This document shows positions 12,314 through 25,883 of a DNA stretch of 64,000 bases, piece after piece. The stretch is taken from assembly GCA_022661535.1 (NCBI GenBank), contig JAKULF010000001.1:3720001-3784000 (forward strand), read 5' to 3'. The notes under the pieces are model-generated. The model had not been told where the DNA came from, did no database searches, and saw only the letters and a program-made list of their open reading frames with translations. The position numbers were made by a program, and so were the translations under genes. The stretch is from Eutypa lata (taxonomy: Eukaryota > Ascomycota > Sordariomycetes > Xylariales > Diatrypaceae). Positions within the stretch are counted from its first letter, which is position 1. Each line of letters begins with the position of its first letter.

Positions 12314-13423
12314 TACTGGAATTGCATATTTACAGCATCGACACAGTTGGGGGAAGGACAGCTCATATAGATAGTAATTTAGAGATAGAGAGTACTTAAG
12401 ACACATATAGATTGCTTTTCTAGGGCGACGGCAGATAGATGTTCATAATTGGTTTAAGGATATAATCTATCTATGAATTTAAACCTCTTTACCTGAAGCC
12501 TATACAATTATAACAATGTTTTGAAAGCATACAGACTAGAATTCAGAGCTATCTTGCTTGGCGGAATCCCGATGCATACCATAGGTCTCTGTAATCTCAC
12601 TCGTCGACAGTCTACAACAACTTGAGATCGTTTCCATACGGAGTGGTCTATAGTACCCCCCTATAGACTGCTATCGATAGCTGGGACTAGAGAGACTCAA
12701 CAAGGCTCAAAGGGTGTTTATTACAGTATGAAAAAGAAATCCAAAAAAAAAAGCCAAGGAAACAACAGCATGAGTATATTTTTCCTTCTCTTTTTCTTCC
12801 ATGGTACTTCTCATATTAGATATATCATGTTAATTCATATTGTCTGCAAGGATTGCTTTACATATTAAATAGCAAGAAAGGGTAAATAACAAAGTGGAGA
12901 ATGAATGAAGTTAACTGGTAATTAGTCATAAGCTTGAAGTAACCATAAGTCAAGATAGGAGTTTTATTTTTTATTTTTTAATAACTCTTAAAGCCCAAGA
13001 AAGGCTGATTAGTTTCCCCCGGGGTAGGGCAAATTAATGCTCGTCGTCCAAAGAAATACCCATGGGCAAGGGCAATATCAATATACAGCCGGCAGATCAA
13101 ATACCACTCAAAGCAAACGCATTTTCGTTTGCTTAAATATCAACTTGGCAAGAGCCTTTTCACGGGGAATATACCGATCCCACCCAAGGACAGTCTATGG
13201 GCGGTCTATGCTTCCAGCTCTACCATCTCCGAATTCTCCAGCCCTTGTGACTACCTAGACTCTCTAACATTTCGACCTCCCCTCAGCATTCATAATTTCT
13301 ACAAGACCTCCAGTCTCTAGTTCAACTTCGACGAACTTAAGTTCATCCTCATCCGCTGGGTCACCTTATGCTAAATAACATTCTCACCAATTATCGTCAC
13401 ACAACTCACACAACTCATAAAAC
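12314..13423. other. Intergenic, no gene recognised
   Basis: AT-rich sequence with homopolymer runs (for example A-rich near 12740 and T-rich near 12965). I see no coding signal in any frame. Confidence 0.35.
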
Positions 13424-13663
13424 ATGGTTGATCACACCGCCCTACCTTTCCAGGAACCTGAGGCGAGTGCTCGACGTCACTCACCCAGTTTCACCTACTA
13501 TCGTCCTCATTCTTCTGCACACAAAGGACCAATTACCGTGATGTTCCCTAGAGCTCACAGCATCCCGCCGAGTCTAATGAGTCAACCTGCATCGATGCAT
13601 GTCGTCCGGTCTGTTGTGTATGGCTCCTACACTGTAAGGCCATACGGCATCACCCAGTCCTAG
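13424..13663 (+). CDS. Possible small basic, proline-rich protein
   Basis: A 79-codon ORF starts at an ATG in a good fungal context (AAAACATGG, A at -3), after a CA-rich, leader-like stretch. The predicted product is rich in Pro, Ser, His and Arg, with no signal peptide, membrane segment or known motif. There is no intron and no recognisable homologue. It could be a chance ORF. The start context is the only positive evidence. Confidence 0.2.
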   Translation: MVDHTALPFQEPEASARRHSPSFTYYRPHSSAHKGPITVMFPRAHSIPPSLMSQPASMHVVRSVVYGSYTVRPYGITQS

Positions 13664-13699
13664 CCTACACAGATGCGTAATCCGTGGCAGCAACTCAAT

Positions 13700-13929
13700 C
13701 TTGGTCTGTCTTTTTCATGCAGTTGCTATTTTCCGTCACAGCAAAGCTGGTGAGGGTACGTGCGCGCGGATTGCACTCGCCATACTTCCTGAGTTAAAGA
13801 CCCGCTTCTGGTTCTTGGTCCGTCTTGTTCATGCAGTTGCCATTTTCGCCATAGCAAAGCTGGTGAGGGTACGTGCACAGCGGAATGCACCCGCTAACTA
13901 TACCCCTTGAGCTAAAGACTCGCTTCTGC
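13700..13929. repeat. Direct tandem duplication, ~114-bp unit
   Basis: Two adjacent copies (about 13700-13811 and 13814-13929) share long identical blocks, such as AGCAAAGCTGGTGAGGGTAC, and differ by scattered substitutions and small indels (roughly 85% identical by eye). No coding role is evident. Confidence 0.8.
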
Positions 13930-15210
13930 AGCAAACAGGAACGTGGACAGAACCGAGAATTTAAGTTAGGACAAAGGGAGGTAATGGTAACGGTAAGCCT
14001 CAAACCATGGCCTTCATGCTTCGACATCAGCTAAATACGTACAATATTACAGAGGCAAGAACAACAAAATGGCGATTTTAGAGTTGGAATGGGACGCCCG
14101 TGGTCTATGATTAACTTGTAAGTTAATTCACTTAATACTACTTGAGAAAGCGTACAGCTAACAACTGCATGGCTTGCTAATACTTAGCTGCCACTTTCAA
14201 CACGTTCTAAATTTCACATGCTGGTGAAACCTTTCTTTATTATATATTACCTCGGTCATCATGTCCCACGATGAATGGCTTGGCATCAAGGATTCGTTGA
14301 TGACGATATGATCACCTTTGGAACGGTATTTGGAAGGGGAAAAGTTCTAGGGTTTGAGATTCAATGGATGGAAGTGGGAGACATCTTGCAGCAGACAAGG
14401 ATCCTAACGAATAAAAATAGTCTTCCAGGCCTTATTACATGATATACAAACGGCATACTTCCATTGGCTCATAGAACAGATCTTATCTATGTTTACCTCT
14501 AAAGTAGAATGGCTTAATGGCTGCTACATGTAAAGCAATTTGATATACTGCATTGACTAATTTACAAGATAGTTCTTTAACCATGATTCCATGGGCTCAA
14601 TTAAAAGAAAGGAGACATAGACAACTAGATTCTAGAGGATCTTATAAACATAAAAAGGATGCTAAGAATAGGGTGAAAGAATCACATTCACATATAGTTA
14701 TTGAAACATAACCACCAGGACAAATGAAGATGCTCTAAACTCTCAACGTGTCTGAAAGGTTTGTTCATATGGACGATGTAATGCATTTTACCATAACACA
14801 AAACAGATAGCATACAACTAAGCACCAGACAGGTTACCTCGGAAATATGAACAACGCAAACCTAAGCCGATATCGTCTCGTGTCTCAACCTACTTTCACT
14901 TTACTTGAATTGGCTCAGTTGTTCATCTACAAACAAGCCTACCCAACCGCAAGTAGTTCGCGAATAGAACCTTTGCATCAGCAGCTGCTGTACATCATAA
15001 GTAGTACATGATCAAGTTATCCTTCCATCCATAGCCCAATAGGTCCTCGATAGCCGCTGGTAACTAGCTGGTAGATAACCTCGTGAGGGTGAGTAACACT
15101 GTGTGCTCATCTAAGGAACCCGATGCTTGCTTCATCCAAATCTCTCTTTCCTCTTCTCTCTTTCCCCCGTTACAAATTTTCTTCCACCACCAATACTACT
15201 CCTCACCCTA
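13930..15210. other. Intergenic, no gene recognised
   Basis: AT-rich sequence downstream of the 3' end of eIF2B epsilon. A pyrimidine-rich stretch (15130-15180) lies close to the stop codon and is probably 3' untranslated sequence. Confidence 0.35.
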
Positions 15211-17496
15211 TTAATCCTCCTCCTCCTCACTACTATCATCCTCATCCTCATCATCGTCCTCCTCAAGCCACTCAACCAGGGCCTGGCACCTTAGCCTAAC
15301 GACGGACATCTCGTCGCCGCCGCCGCTGCTCCCGGCCTGGCTCTTCGGGTCCTTCCACCAGGCCAGAATGCCCTCCTCGTCGACGATCTCGAGGGCGTAC
15401 GCCTGCTGCAGCAAGGCGGCGAGGAGGTTCCCGACGCGGGCGGGGTCGGCCGAGCCCTTGGCGTAGACGGCGCAGGCCTTCTGCAGCGCGAGCGCGAACT
15501 CGACCTGCTCGGCGCGGACCGCCACGTCGCCGACGCCGTACTCGCGGATGAAGTCGGCGGCGCCCTCGCGGGCCGTCAGGACGTGCTTAGCAGCCTTGGC
15601 GGGCTCGAGGGGGCCGGACGCGTTCCCGCTCCCGCTCCCACCTTCCTCACTGTTACTGTCGAAACCCGTGTTGATGAGCTCGAGGCCGCGGCGCACGAAG
15701 GCCGTGGCGATGGCGCGGCGCATGGCAGCGTCCGAGGCGTTGTTGGCGAGCCGCAGCGACGTAAACTCCAGCTTCTCGGAGTCGAAGCTGCCCGAGGTGC
15801 CGCGCAGGACCTCGAGCAAGCCGTGCACGGCGTCCGAGTGGAAACCTGAGAAGCTGTGGCCGCCGCCCGAGTCATCCGAGGCGAAGGACGAGAGCCGCGA
15901 CCGGCGGCTGTGCGCGACCGAGTCGGCGTCGGAGTCGTCGTCGGAATCGTGGGATGCGAGCGTCGAGATGGAGGAGGTGGAGAGGTTGAACTCTTCTAGA
16001 GAGTATATGAGGAATTTCTGTAGTCTCGACGGGTCGTACTCGTCGTCCTCTTCTTCTTCTGGGCTGATGAACACTGCGCCCTTTCCTTCCGATCCGACGA
16101 TGCTACGGTCAGGGGAGACAGGATCTGAATTGTACGAAAGTAATGAGATGGGGGTGGAGGCTTTGACGGTGGTCTTGTCGCTAATTTGGACACCAAAAGA
16201 TAATAGGCATCCGTCGTCAATTTCGGATTCCTTTCCAATAACCACAGAATCGGCAATGATGGCATGTCGTATAACAGCTCTGTCGTTGACTACGACATCA
16301 GCCCAGATAAAGCTATTCGCTATGGTGACGTTGTCGCCAATCTTGCAATTCCGACCAATGATACTGTTAATGATGGTAGTACCGGGTCCAACATGTGTAT
16401 CTTTTCCAACAACCGAATTTGACACCGTAGACTCTTCGGCAATGACCACTTCGTCTTCCTCATAACGGTTATTGCCGCGTAGCTGATAGGATTGATCCCT
16501 CAGTATATTAGAATCCGGTAGAAAAGGATAGGTCCAACCGGCTAAGATGTCGCGGCTGATAGCCTCGTACAACTGAAGATTGCTTGCTCTTGCGCTATAG
16601 CCTTCCTGGACGATTTCGGTATGTATAAGCTTCCCGTTCAACTCCCAGTCTTTTAAGACGCCATGCAAGAAGTTAGCAGGAAGCTCGTAGTCGAAATTTT
16701 CGGACCAGAGGGCCAAGACGTCAGGCGTACATATGCTGATATCGGCGTCTACCAGGTCTGTCCTTATTTCGATTTCGGGGGTTTTCAGGATTTCGGGATC
16801 GAGTTCTAGATAGCGGTCGCTCTGGAGCGGATTAATCTCCTCATAGTGAATGCACCTCTTCGCCCTAGGGTCTATTATAAACACTGGGGTTGTGCCATTC
16901 GTCTTGGTATGATGTTCCTCCTCGCCTGCTTCTCGCAGAATAAGTGTCATGCAAGAGTCCCGGTTCGCTTCCCTACGCGCCCTGTGGGCGGCCAACGGAC
17001 CATCAAGGGGAATGTTGGAAACCACATCTCCATGTACCACCAGGAAGTCTCCAGACATAATGTTACGCTTGTCGAGATCTCGCAGGAAGTCACCTATAGA
17101 CCGGGCATCGGCGACGCGTATGAATTCGAGAACGGAGAAGGGACATGATCGGTGGTTTTGCGACCAGCGCGAGGTGTGAATGTAGTCTTCAACTTGTTTA
17201 TTATGGTCACCACAGTATATGAAAACCTCCTGGACGCCATTCAGAGCAAGGTATTCGAGGGTGTATTCGATGAGGGGTGTATTTGCTAGTGGTAGGAGAC
17301 ACTGTGAAGCTGTTAGCTAAATAAGTCAGTTATCTTGACATGATATAATACATACTCTTGGTTTCTCAAGGGAAAAAGGTCTAAATCTGGTCTGAAACGA
17401 GTCGGCGATGACCACAGCTTGTAATACGTCTTCCCTCTTTTCCTCGGCGCCAGGCTTACCGGCCTTCTTGCCGGAAGCTCCAGGACGCGGAGGCAT
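15211..17496 (-). CDS. gcd6: Translation initiation factor eIF2B subunit epsilon
   Basis: Two exons (17356-17496 and 15211-17301), separated by a 54-nt intron, give 743 residues, as expected for eIF2B epsilon. The protein is the catalytic subunit of the guanine nucleotide exchange factor that recharges eIF2 with GTP in the cytosol. The N-terminal third is a nucleotidyltransferase-like domain (VLQAVVIADSF, then PLANTPLIEYTLEYL and VHGDVV). Residues ~330-420 are left-handed beta-helix hexapeptide repeats (VVGKDTHVGPGTTI, IIGRNCKIGDNVTI). The C-terminal ~170 residues are the W2/eIF4-gamma-like catalytic domain, ending in WLEEDDD and an acidic tail that binds eIF2 beta. A Ser/Asp-rich linker precedes W2. 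The start is the only ATG that preserves the nucleotidyltransferase N-terminus. The long plus-strand ORF opposite (15548-16465) is a shadow of this gene. Confidence 0.97.
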
Positions 17497-19970
17497 GGCG
17501 AAGACGGGTTCGTAGGATCTGACAAGTGTCGGGTTTATCGTTGGTAATAGTTCGTCTGAAAATCACGTCTAATAGGGTATGTCTTTTCGATCATCATGCG
17601 TACACCAAGCATCTAATAATAAGTCAAGATGTTCAAGTTGAATGGAATGACTCAATTGCGCAAAGTTATTGTGGAGATGGAGGGGCAGTAGAGAATTGGA
17701 ACTCGAGAAGTAACTAAGTAACTAAGTGCTCTAGCCACAATAGGTAAAGCCACATATGTGGATGCTCACAATATCAGCCACGACCAGCTCAACTTCAGAT
17801 TCATTTCAAAAGAAAAAAAAATGTCCGTCCTACCAGTAGTAATGAGAAACATGGTATGCATTCATACTGAAGACAATTCATAATATCTTTTAAAATAAGG
17901 TAGAGCCACACTTAATGCTCATGTCCACTACACTCCTCGGGCTGCTACCTAACACTTATATGTTAGAGCAAATTGTAGTGATGTACGTAAGTACCATTGG
18001 GCGAGATAGTGTAGGTATTATATAACTTTTGATAATTTAAGGTGATGTTGAGAAAGTTAAAGTTAGAGCTAGAGAAGAAGAAAAATTAAAAACATACATT
18101 AAGACCGACATTAGAGAGATGTCTCACAGTCGTGCTGGAGACTCAAATTGGCTGTTCTGTTGCGGTATGAACATTATCTAGCCATATCAGGATTAATCAC
18201 GTCGCTTTATTATCGCGGGTTCCAGCAGCCCACCTAGGCTAAGTTATTTGAGTATTGGAGCATCTTGTTTTCAAGTACTATTAGCCTTCAAATTGTAGAA
18301 ATTCACTCTATCGATCCATCATTTCGGCCAGCCAGAACTTCGGTCAGGAGAGCCATATTTACTTTGAGCAAAGGATACGAAATGGGAGAGCATTGTTACA
18401 GGGCGGTACCTCTAGCTGTGTAAGGTTAAAGACGGCTGTAGAAGAGGCACGATGTTCATACATTGTTTATCTTACCCGAGGATATATCTTGTTTCCTGGC
18501 TAGTCTCTGTAGACACCTACCTAGCTAGAAACAACATACGTAGAGCAGCTCCCTGGGTTAATTCAAGAGAATTAGGAGTGTTCCTGTCATTACTTCATTG
18601 CCATAGTAAACTGTAACGAGGATAAACCCGCCGTGACTGCTAATAAACAATACGACGGAAGATATTCTAAATAATAATAAGGGACTTGTTGAGCAGCCTT
18701 CAAGCACCAAATAATGTAGTGGTAATTAACGGAAAACAAGTTCGTCTAAGGGTAACGTATTCTTAAGCGTAGGGAGAAGGGGTAAGATGCTGATGTACCT
18801 AGGCTGACAGTTGGTAACGCTTATATAATGCTAATATAGGTTGTGAAGCTGAAACGTAATATGATCTGTTCGTTCGTCAAGTAACATGCCATGAGATACG
18901 TAGAACACATTTTCGTAACCAAGATAACGAAAATAAATGAATTCACTTTTCATAGTCTCAGTATGAAACCATAGCCAGCATCTACCCATGCATGAACAAG
19001 CGGAAGCATCGAACCGACTCATCAACCAACTATGTAACCAACAAGCCGACTACTTATATTAACTAGACCGACCCAGGCAGGCCCGATGATACAAATCCCC
19101 GCCAATTACTATTGCACAAGTAGGCGCAACCTGTTCGTATGTACATACATACTTAACTAGTTAACCATCTCATTTTCCCCTGCGATAGATCGCATCGCAT
19201 CGCATAGCATGAGGACATATGAGGGATGGTATAGCATGGTATCACACCCGAGGTGGGGGAAAGGCTGCTAGTTAGGTCAGTTATCAGGTGTGTGGCACCT
19301 ATGTAAGCAGGGCTGGCAGGAGTTCTTCGGGGCAATGAAAGTAAGGAGGGATGGACGGAGGGACAAAACGGTCGCATGGCATGATATGACACGGCATGAA
19401 CAATGTAAATGTAATGAAGATCGCCGGAACCCCCAATGCGACTCTCGAAGCCCAGGCCCGGCTAGACCTTACTGACCTATCAATAACTGACAAACCGACG
19501 GGCCGATCGCCTTGTTTGGTCAGCCAGTCAATTGATCAACCGGTCGGTCGGTCTTGCGACATCTCAATTCCGATTATTCTATTGTCAGACCTCTCAGCTG
19601 GGAGCGGTCCTGTTGCGATTGATCCTATGTAGTACGTAGCAAATGTATACAATCTAGTTATTAACTAAGATTACATTGTGACACAAAAGCCAGGTCACAA
19701 AATCTTTGTCCGCGATGCCTTATTATTGCCCACATGTAAGCTATTATCCGCCTCTAGGTAAGGAATTAATTTTCTGTTTGAGTGGAATGGGGAGAAAGAA
19801 AAGAAAAGGAAAGATAAAAAATGTCGCCGGGAGTCCGGCCGCTGGAGGAACGGTCTGGGCCCAGGTCCGGGCCCGCCAAGACGCGACTCGCGCGCCGATC
19901 CATGGGTTCCAGACCGCCGTAGACCGACCGGGATGGGGCTCAGCTGGGGAAAAGATGTGCGACAAAACAC

Positions 19971-19990
19971 GCAACGCAACGCAACGCAAC
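19971..19990. repeat. (GCAAC)4 microsatellite
   Basis: Four perfect pentanucleotide copies, followed by the variant ACAAC. Confidence 0.85.
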
Positions 19991-20242
19991 ACAACACGAC
20001 ACATTCGAAATGAAACTCATTTCTGACCAAATCATTTCTCTTTGTCACACACGTTTCACTCACTGCCTGTCGTTTTGGAGTAAGGCAAACAGGCAAGTAA
20101 GTTACATACTTCGCAATTCACCTCATCTCACCTCTATGGTAATAACCTATTTCTGTCATTGGGCAAGCAATGAATGGATGGAAACCGGTCCCTACTTATC
20201 TTCCCCACCACCCACCTGTTTTGAGGTTCACCGAACCCAGAA

Positions 20243-20264
20243 GTAGGTAGGTAGGTAGGTAGGC
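20243..20264. repeat. (GTAG)n microsatellite
   Basis: Five to six perfect GTAG units. This is the commonest repeat motif of the surrounding desert. Confidence 0.85.
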
Positions 20265-20489
20265 AGATAACTACATATGCTGATAGGTAAAATGCGTTTC
20301 ATATTGGTTCAAATGTTATTTCTTCGTATTATTATTACGTGCTCAGGCGGAGCTCGCATAGTAGGTATTACAAAGTGTCCACGGTTACACACATTAGTTA
20401 GTTACATACTATGAGCCCACAATCCCTCTCTATCATCCCGTCATTCCCGTCGCTCCCGCTTTTGGCCTCACCGCTTGACCACTCGCCCT

Positions 20490-20509
20490 CTCGCTCGCTC
20501 GCTCGCTCG
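20490..20509. repeat. (CTCG)n microsatellite
   Basis: About five uninterrupted CTCG units in a pyrimidine-rich stretch. Confidence 0.8.
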
Positions 20510-23360
20510 TCTGTCATCTCACCCGGTTTTATTACTAGATTCGTACGTTCGTACATACGTACATAAGCCTAGTCCATCAAGTCTCTCTAGACTCTTATCA
20601 CTATAGCTAGTCATGCCTAGTATTTAAACGTTTACTACGTACATAGACAGTTGGAGAGACGTTATTCCCGTCATGAGACCCGGGGAAGGGAAGTGGAGAT
20701 TTGCTAACTACTATCTACATATGTATGTAGTTAGATAGCGGTAGGTATGTAAGTAAGCAGCGGGAATGGCCCCTCCTGAATCAGACTTCTCCCATCATGG
20801 TCTGATATGATTTGCGAGTGGGTTTTCGCTAACCCTACATATGTACCATACCTTCTTTCTTCCCTGCCTTCGACAAGCGGTGGCCACGTGTGCGATGTAC
20901 ATACACACATACCTAGCTTGCTATGTACATAAGTAAGTATGTAGTTCAGTACCTACTTCGTATACATTCGCGGACCCGGGAGTTTGGAAAGAAGAAGAAA
21001 AAACGACAAGATTTGACGAGGAGAAGACAAGTAATAATAACCGCGTTTGACACTCAGACATTCATCAAATCCTCTTATTATTCCCCCATCCGTACGTATA
21101 TGCCTTTGAATGCATGTCTCTGCACGTACGTAACTACGTATATGCTGATAGCGGCTGTGCCTTATCGAGTTGCCATTTATAAAATCTATGCAGGTACATA
21201 CCTCTCAAGCCTCACTCACTTATGCTACATACATGAAGATCTAGGACGCCCGTGGATTGATCGACATGTCGCGACGGGGCCAGGCCCCCCTAGGCTCTTC
21301 GGCCTACATAGCGAGATAGGTAGTCAGTCAACCACCAACGACCCGGCCAATATCACACAATCCCGTAGGTATGTAGTATGTATGTAGTAGGGCTTTATCG
21401 GTAATGTATATGTACTCCCGGTTGGCGCGGCCTAGCAGTATATAGGTATGTACGAGATACTATAATTACACCTTGTGTAACTGATTACCTAGTAGGTAGG
21501 CACGTAGATCGGTTGTGATACCTAATAAATGTGATCGCGATATATGTCGTGCGTGTCCAACAAACAGTTCGGCTGACCAGATTGCCTCCATACATATCTG
21601 CCTACGCTGCTAAGTTCCCTGCCTACGTAAGTACGTATGTACGCAGGTCCCTACCGGTCTACTACCTACCCAGCCTAGTAGATATCGTCCACGGGGACTG
21701 GGGGATTACTCATCCAGTGTGTGTGGTGTGTGTGTGTGTATGCCTAGCCTTTCTCGACCCCATGAATGATACGAATATGACCAGTAGTTAGAGATAGGTA
21801 TAATTCGGTATCAGTCGGTGTCCGTTTTTGGAGTCTAGGGAGGGAAATCCCGAGATCATCGCTTTAATTGGCCTTGTTATGTGCTAGGTATGGCAGGAAA
21901 ACGTTGATGATGAGAAAAAAGGACCAAGGTAGGTACTGTACTGTAGATAGTTTGTACACTAGACTGCCCCCCTTTTTTGTGGGATGATCTGATGCCGGGA
22001 TGGGCCATGTCATGTACATATATATTATACTCGCATAATAAGCGCGGCGCAGGATTTAACGCATGGCATGGCATGGCATTCTAGAATCTAGATTTTCCCC
22101 ATTGTTTGCCCTGCGGCCACTAGCGGTTACAGATATATATATACATGTACATATGTAACTATGTACGTAGGCCTGTTATTACTACTACATATGAACCACC
22201 TTGCCTCCCCCCCCCAAACATCCTACACTCATAACATACCTCTATATACATATGCTGCTGTAGTTCCATGTACATCAGTCGGTCACCCGGCGCCATATAC
22301 ATATGTACCTACTCTACTGCCCTACCGACATGAATGGTCTGGTCTGCTGGAATTTTCTCTGTTCGAAGTTTGGTACGGAAGTCCGACCTTGATTCCTACG
22401 ATATCTACATATTTTCACTCTTAACCACTGCCATTCTCTTGTAAATGGATGGGCTTTGGTATCCTCCATAACTCTACTGCCTAGTGATCTAGTATCCCAT
22501 TGCGTTCTACGATACTTTTCACTGCGAACGACGTGACCAGTCCCGGCTCGATACAATGTTGCTCGACGACTCGGCAAGCAAGGACTGGGTATCTAGGTCA
22601 CGAGATCTAAGGGAACGAAATATACCAAGACCGCGCATCATATGAAGAATTAGGTTGGCCTCAATTTTGGTTTCGTCATTCGTCAGCTACTACAAGATAA
22701 AATGGCAAGGGAAAATTGTTGTGGCCGTCGTCCAACAAGTTGACATAGCGTAAAAGGCGAAATAGGGTATAGGAGGGGGTTCGATTTTCCAATTTGTCTC
22801 TCACGGTCAGGTTCCGCCATTCGATCATTCACGACACCTATGAAACTGGGCACTGTCACTCCTTATCTTTCGAATATGAACACGCTATTAGGAATTCTCT
22901 AGGGTCGGTACCCAACGACCCCGTGATTGCCTTTGAAACAACAGACAAGTGGAGGGCAATTTTCACTCGTCCGAAACTGAGCCGTCCGACCTGAGCGCCC
23001 GCCTTATGTCCCCTTCAATACTGCCGGTCTAATACCAGCTAGAACCTAATAGCCGGTCGCTCTCCCACTACTCACTAACTGTACAGAGCAGCCACAGAAC
23101 CGGTAAAGGGTATTCCAAGATCTAGCTCAGCGGTTCCCCTCGCCTCAAATGCACACATGGCCTGATACGGCGAAAAATAGATAACCAACTCGCGAAATGC
23201 TTCGATGCTGACCAGATTCCACGATCATCTCGTCACTTTTGAAGACGAACTATATATGAAATTTTTCGAACCACATTCATTATCCAAAACAAAATATGAC
23301 AACCGTTATATATACAGAGATTGGGACCACGAGGGTGTGAAGATTGATGGGTAGGAGGCC

Positions 23361-25883
23361 TCATTGGTGATAACCCCCCTGGGGTCCGAAGACTCGCTGT
23401 CGTTTCTCCGGCGGTCCTTCTGGTCGTGTTAGGCCGTCCGACAGTCGTTGATGGTGGTGTGGCCCTCCCATGGGGGGGATCATGTGACTCTGGTATTGTG
23501 ACGGTTTTTGGGATCCGCCCGGGTTCATGGGCATCTGCGATGCACTCCCACCGACATACCCTTGGTCTTGAGCCATTACTGGAGATGCTTGTGGCATCTG
23601 GCTTGGCGAGTTCCACGACGTGCTAGTGGCTGGCGACTGAACCGGGGTAGTATCAAATTTGGTGACTCCTGTTGATGACGTCGCGGAGAGTGGCATGCCT
23701 ATTCCTTGGTTTTGATATGCACCTGGCGTCGGTGGTTGTGCTCCGTTCGGATAAATTGGCTCCATGAGACTCTCCTGGGGCGGATTCCGAAGGAATTGGG
23801 CAAGGTGCTTTCTAGTCTTACCAATCATTCCCTCCTTAGTGAATGGCTTAGCTAGCACGTCTCGCATACCTAAGAGCGGGTTAGCATGCTGTCAAGACCG
23901 GGTCGGATCGTCGGACATACCCCAATGGAAATACATCTCGAGGTCCTGCTGGTTGATATTGGAGGTCATAGCGATGATCGGTACATTTGGCATCACCTCC
24001 CTGATCATAGCCGTTGCTGAGACGCCATCTAATTGCGGCATAATGATATCCATGAATATGAGGTCGTAATAGCTGGGTTTCTGATTAACTTTGTTGACAG
24101 CTTCAATACCATCGCGCTACCTCGGACATTAGCAATTTATAGTTACACTGAGGGGCTCATAAAAGAAAGGGACATACCGCAACCTCAACTCCACAATCGT
24201 ACTGGGCGAGGAATTTGGATCCAATTCGAGAGCAAGTTCTGTCGTCTTCTACAAGGAGAATAATAGGTTTCTTCATACCCCAAGGTCCGCTACCTTGTGA
24301 AGCGGCGCCTGGTGGAGGTTGTGTGTGTATAGGGGCCGCGTTGACCTCTGGACCTGCAGCGATGGACTGTTCCTGCACAGGCCTATTGTATGGAATGTTG
24401 CCCATATGCTCGGCTGCGAAAGGATCGATTCCAATCGTCTGACCTACCGGATAGACGAGATGTCGCATGTCGTTCATGGGGTCCTGCATGAACGGATTGA
24501 AACCGCTGCCACCAGGTGGCCCCATCATTGAGGACGTTGCCGAATCGGGAGAGGCACCAGGCTGATGATGGGCAAAGGCGACTGACATGCGTTTTAGATC
24601 TTGGTCTGCGCTATGCTCTACAGGTAGGCTGTTCAATATTTCTCGAGCTCGTCGCAAGTCGGCGCCCGTATCAATGGTCCCATCAGAGAGGTAGTTTCCG
24701 TTGTTAGTGTTTGCATTGTAACCAGCTGGGGTCGAGTGACTCGACTGATTAGAAGAATTTGAAGTCCGGGTTTCTCTCCTGTCTTGTTCCATCTTGCTAA
24801 GATGGTTGATCAACTCGTTATGCACTTGCTTTTGCGCCCCGATCAACCTTTGAAGATGTAGAATCTCTTCAGCGAAGACTCGGTTCGCATTTACTATCTC
24901 GCTATACGATTCCTGTAGTTGTTGGATCTGGTGCTGGGTAGCAGCAAGCGTCTCACTTAAAACGATGACCTGCTGGCTGGTGGCGCCGGTTTGCTGGTCC
25001 TCGGCGGCTTGTGGTTTTCGCGGTGCTGGCGCTTTTCTCCTAATGTTATCAAGATTATCCTTCCTATCAGCCCGAAATTCAGGATGTCTAAATTCCCATG
25101 CCTGTGTTTAACGTCAGCTATACAGTTTCTTCTATCGCCAGCGGCGTTATCATTCAAGGCAAATATTTACCGATTGTCCATATGGTGACTGGCCGCTCTC
25201 ATCATTATGCCGAACCTTATGAAAGTCGTACTTGTTGAGCTGACGGACGAAACTAGCAAAGTTGCTATGTTTGAAGTGTTTAGGGAGAATCGTCTTAGTG
25301 AATTTCTCGTTCTAACGCGGAAACAAGTCAATATTTGGCTACAGAAAGCGGATGACTACATAGCCTGTCGGACAAAAGACAGGAAATTACGGGATATAGA
25401 CCTACCTCGAGAACAACAAAGCTGTCGCCTTGGTCACCCCATCGAACTACTTCGCTATATTGGGGATCTTCCAGCATCCTACGTTTAGGTCATTTTGTCA
25501 GTACTTGCTACACAAAAACAAGATGATAGTAATTGTAACGGTAATAGTTGTATGAAGGAGGGACACGAATAGGACTGCCATCAATGCTCGAGAATCGGTT
25601 GCTAGGCTTGAAGAGGGAGTATTCATGGGAGGGGAGTATTCACTTGTATAATTTGCGGACCTAAAGACATTGAAGCACCTATTGTTAGCAAAGTATACAT
25701 TACTTGATGGAGAAATAGCATCTAATGATACCTATATATATAGTAACAAAGATATAGATAACTGGAACCCCAGATTTCGGATAGGCGGAACAAATCGAAC
25801 TATGCAGGTTAAACACTCACGAAGTCACTAGAATTATTGCCAGCGCCTTGGGCCACGGGGCCCGCATCCCCCTCGGGTGGCAT
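23361..25883 (-). CDS. skn7: SKN7-type response regulator transcription factor
   Basis: Seven exons (25821-25883, 25644-25660, 25406-25478, 25171-25311, 24178-25101, 23921-24116, 23361-23869) sum to 640 residues with phases that all close. Residues ~20-106 form an HSF-type DNA-binding domain ([27 protein letters not shown]). A coiled coil follows ([31 protein letters not shown]). The receiver domain spans ~360-490, with acidic pocket LVEDD, phospho-acceptor Asp429 in [11 protein letters not shown] and conserved Lys479 in LAKPFTK. A Gln/Pro/Ser-rich tail ends the protein. In yeasts and moulds SKN7 receives phosphate from the SLN1-YPD1 relay and, with Yap1, activates oxidative-stress, osmotic and wall genes in the nucleus. 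All key residues are present. Exon 2 is only 17 nt. Confidence 0.96.

Larger units (their letters stand above)
17497..23360. other. Microsatellite-rich gene desert (5.9 kb)
   Basis: No gene is supported on either strand. From about 19.1 kb onward the sequence is crowded with TACATAC, GTAGGTA and TACCTACC motifs, short palindromes and simple repeats. The longest ORFs (20923-21387, for example) are repeat-derived and lack domains. The left end carries the promoter of eIF2B epsilon, and the right end the 3' side of skn7. Confidence 0.5.

Noticed and set aside
15548..16465. 305-codon plus-strand ORF
   Set aside because: Exactly antisense to the eIF2B epsilon exon. Its Ser/Arg-rich composition is the mirror of the Asp/Ser-rich linker.
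20923..21387. 154-codon ORF in the microsatellite desert
   Set aside because: Driven by TACGTA/TACATA repeats, Tyr/Thr-rich, with no domain and no plausible start context.
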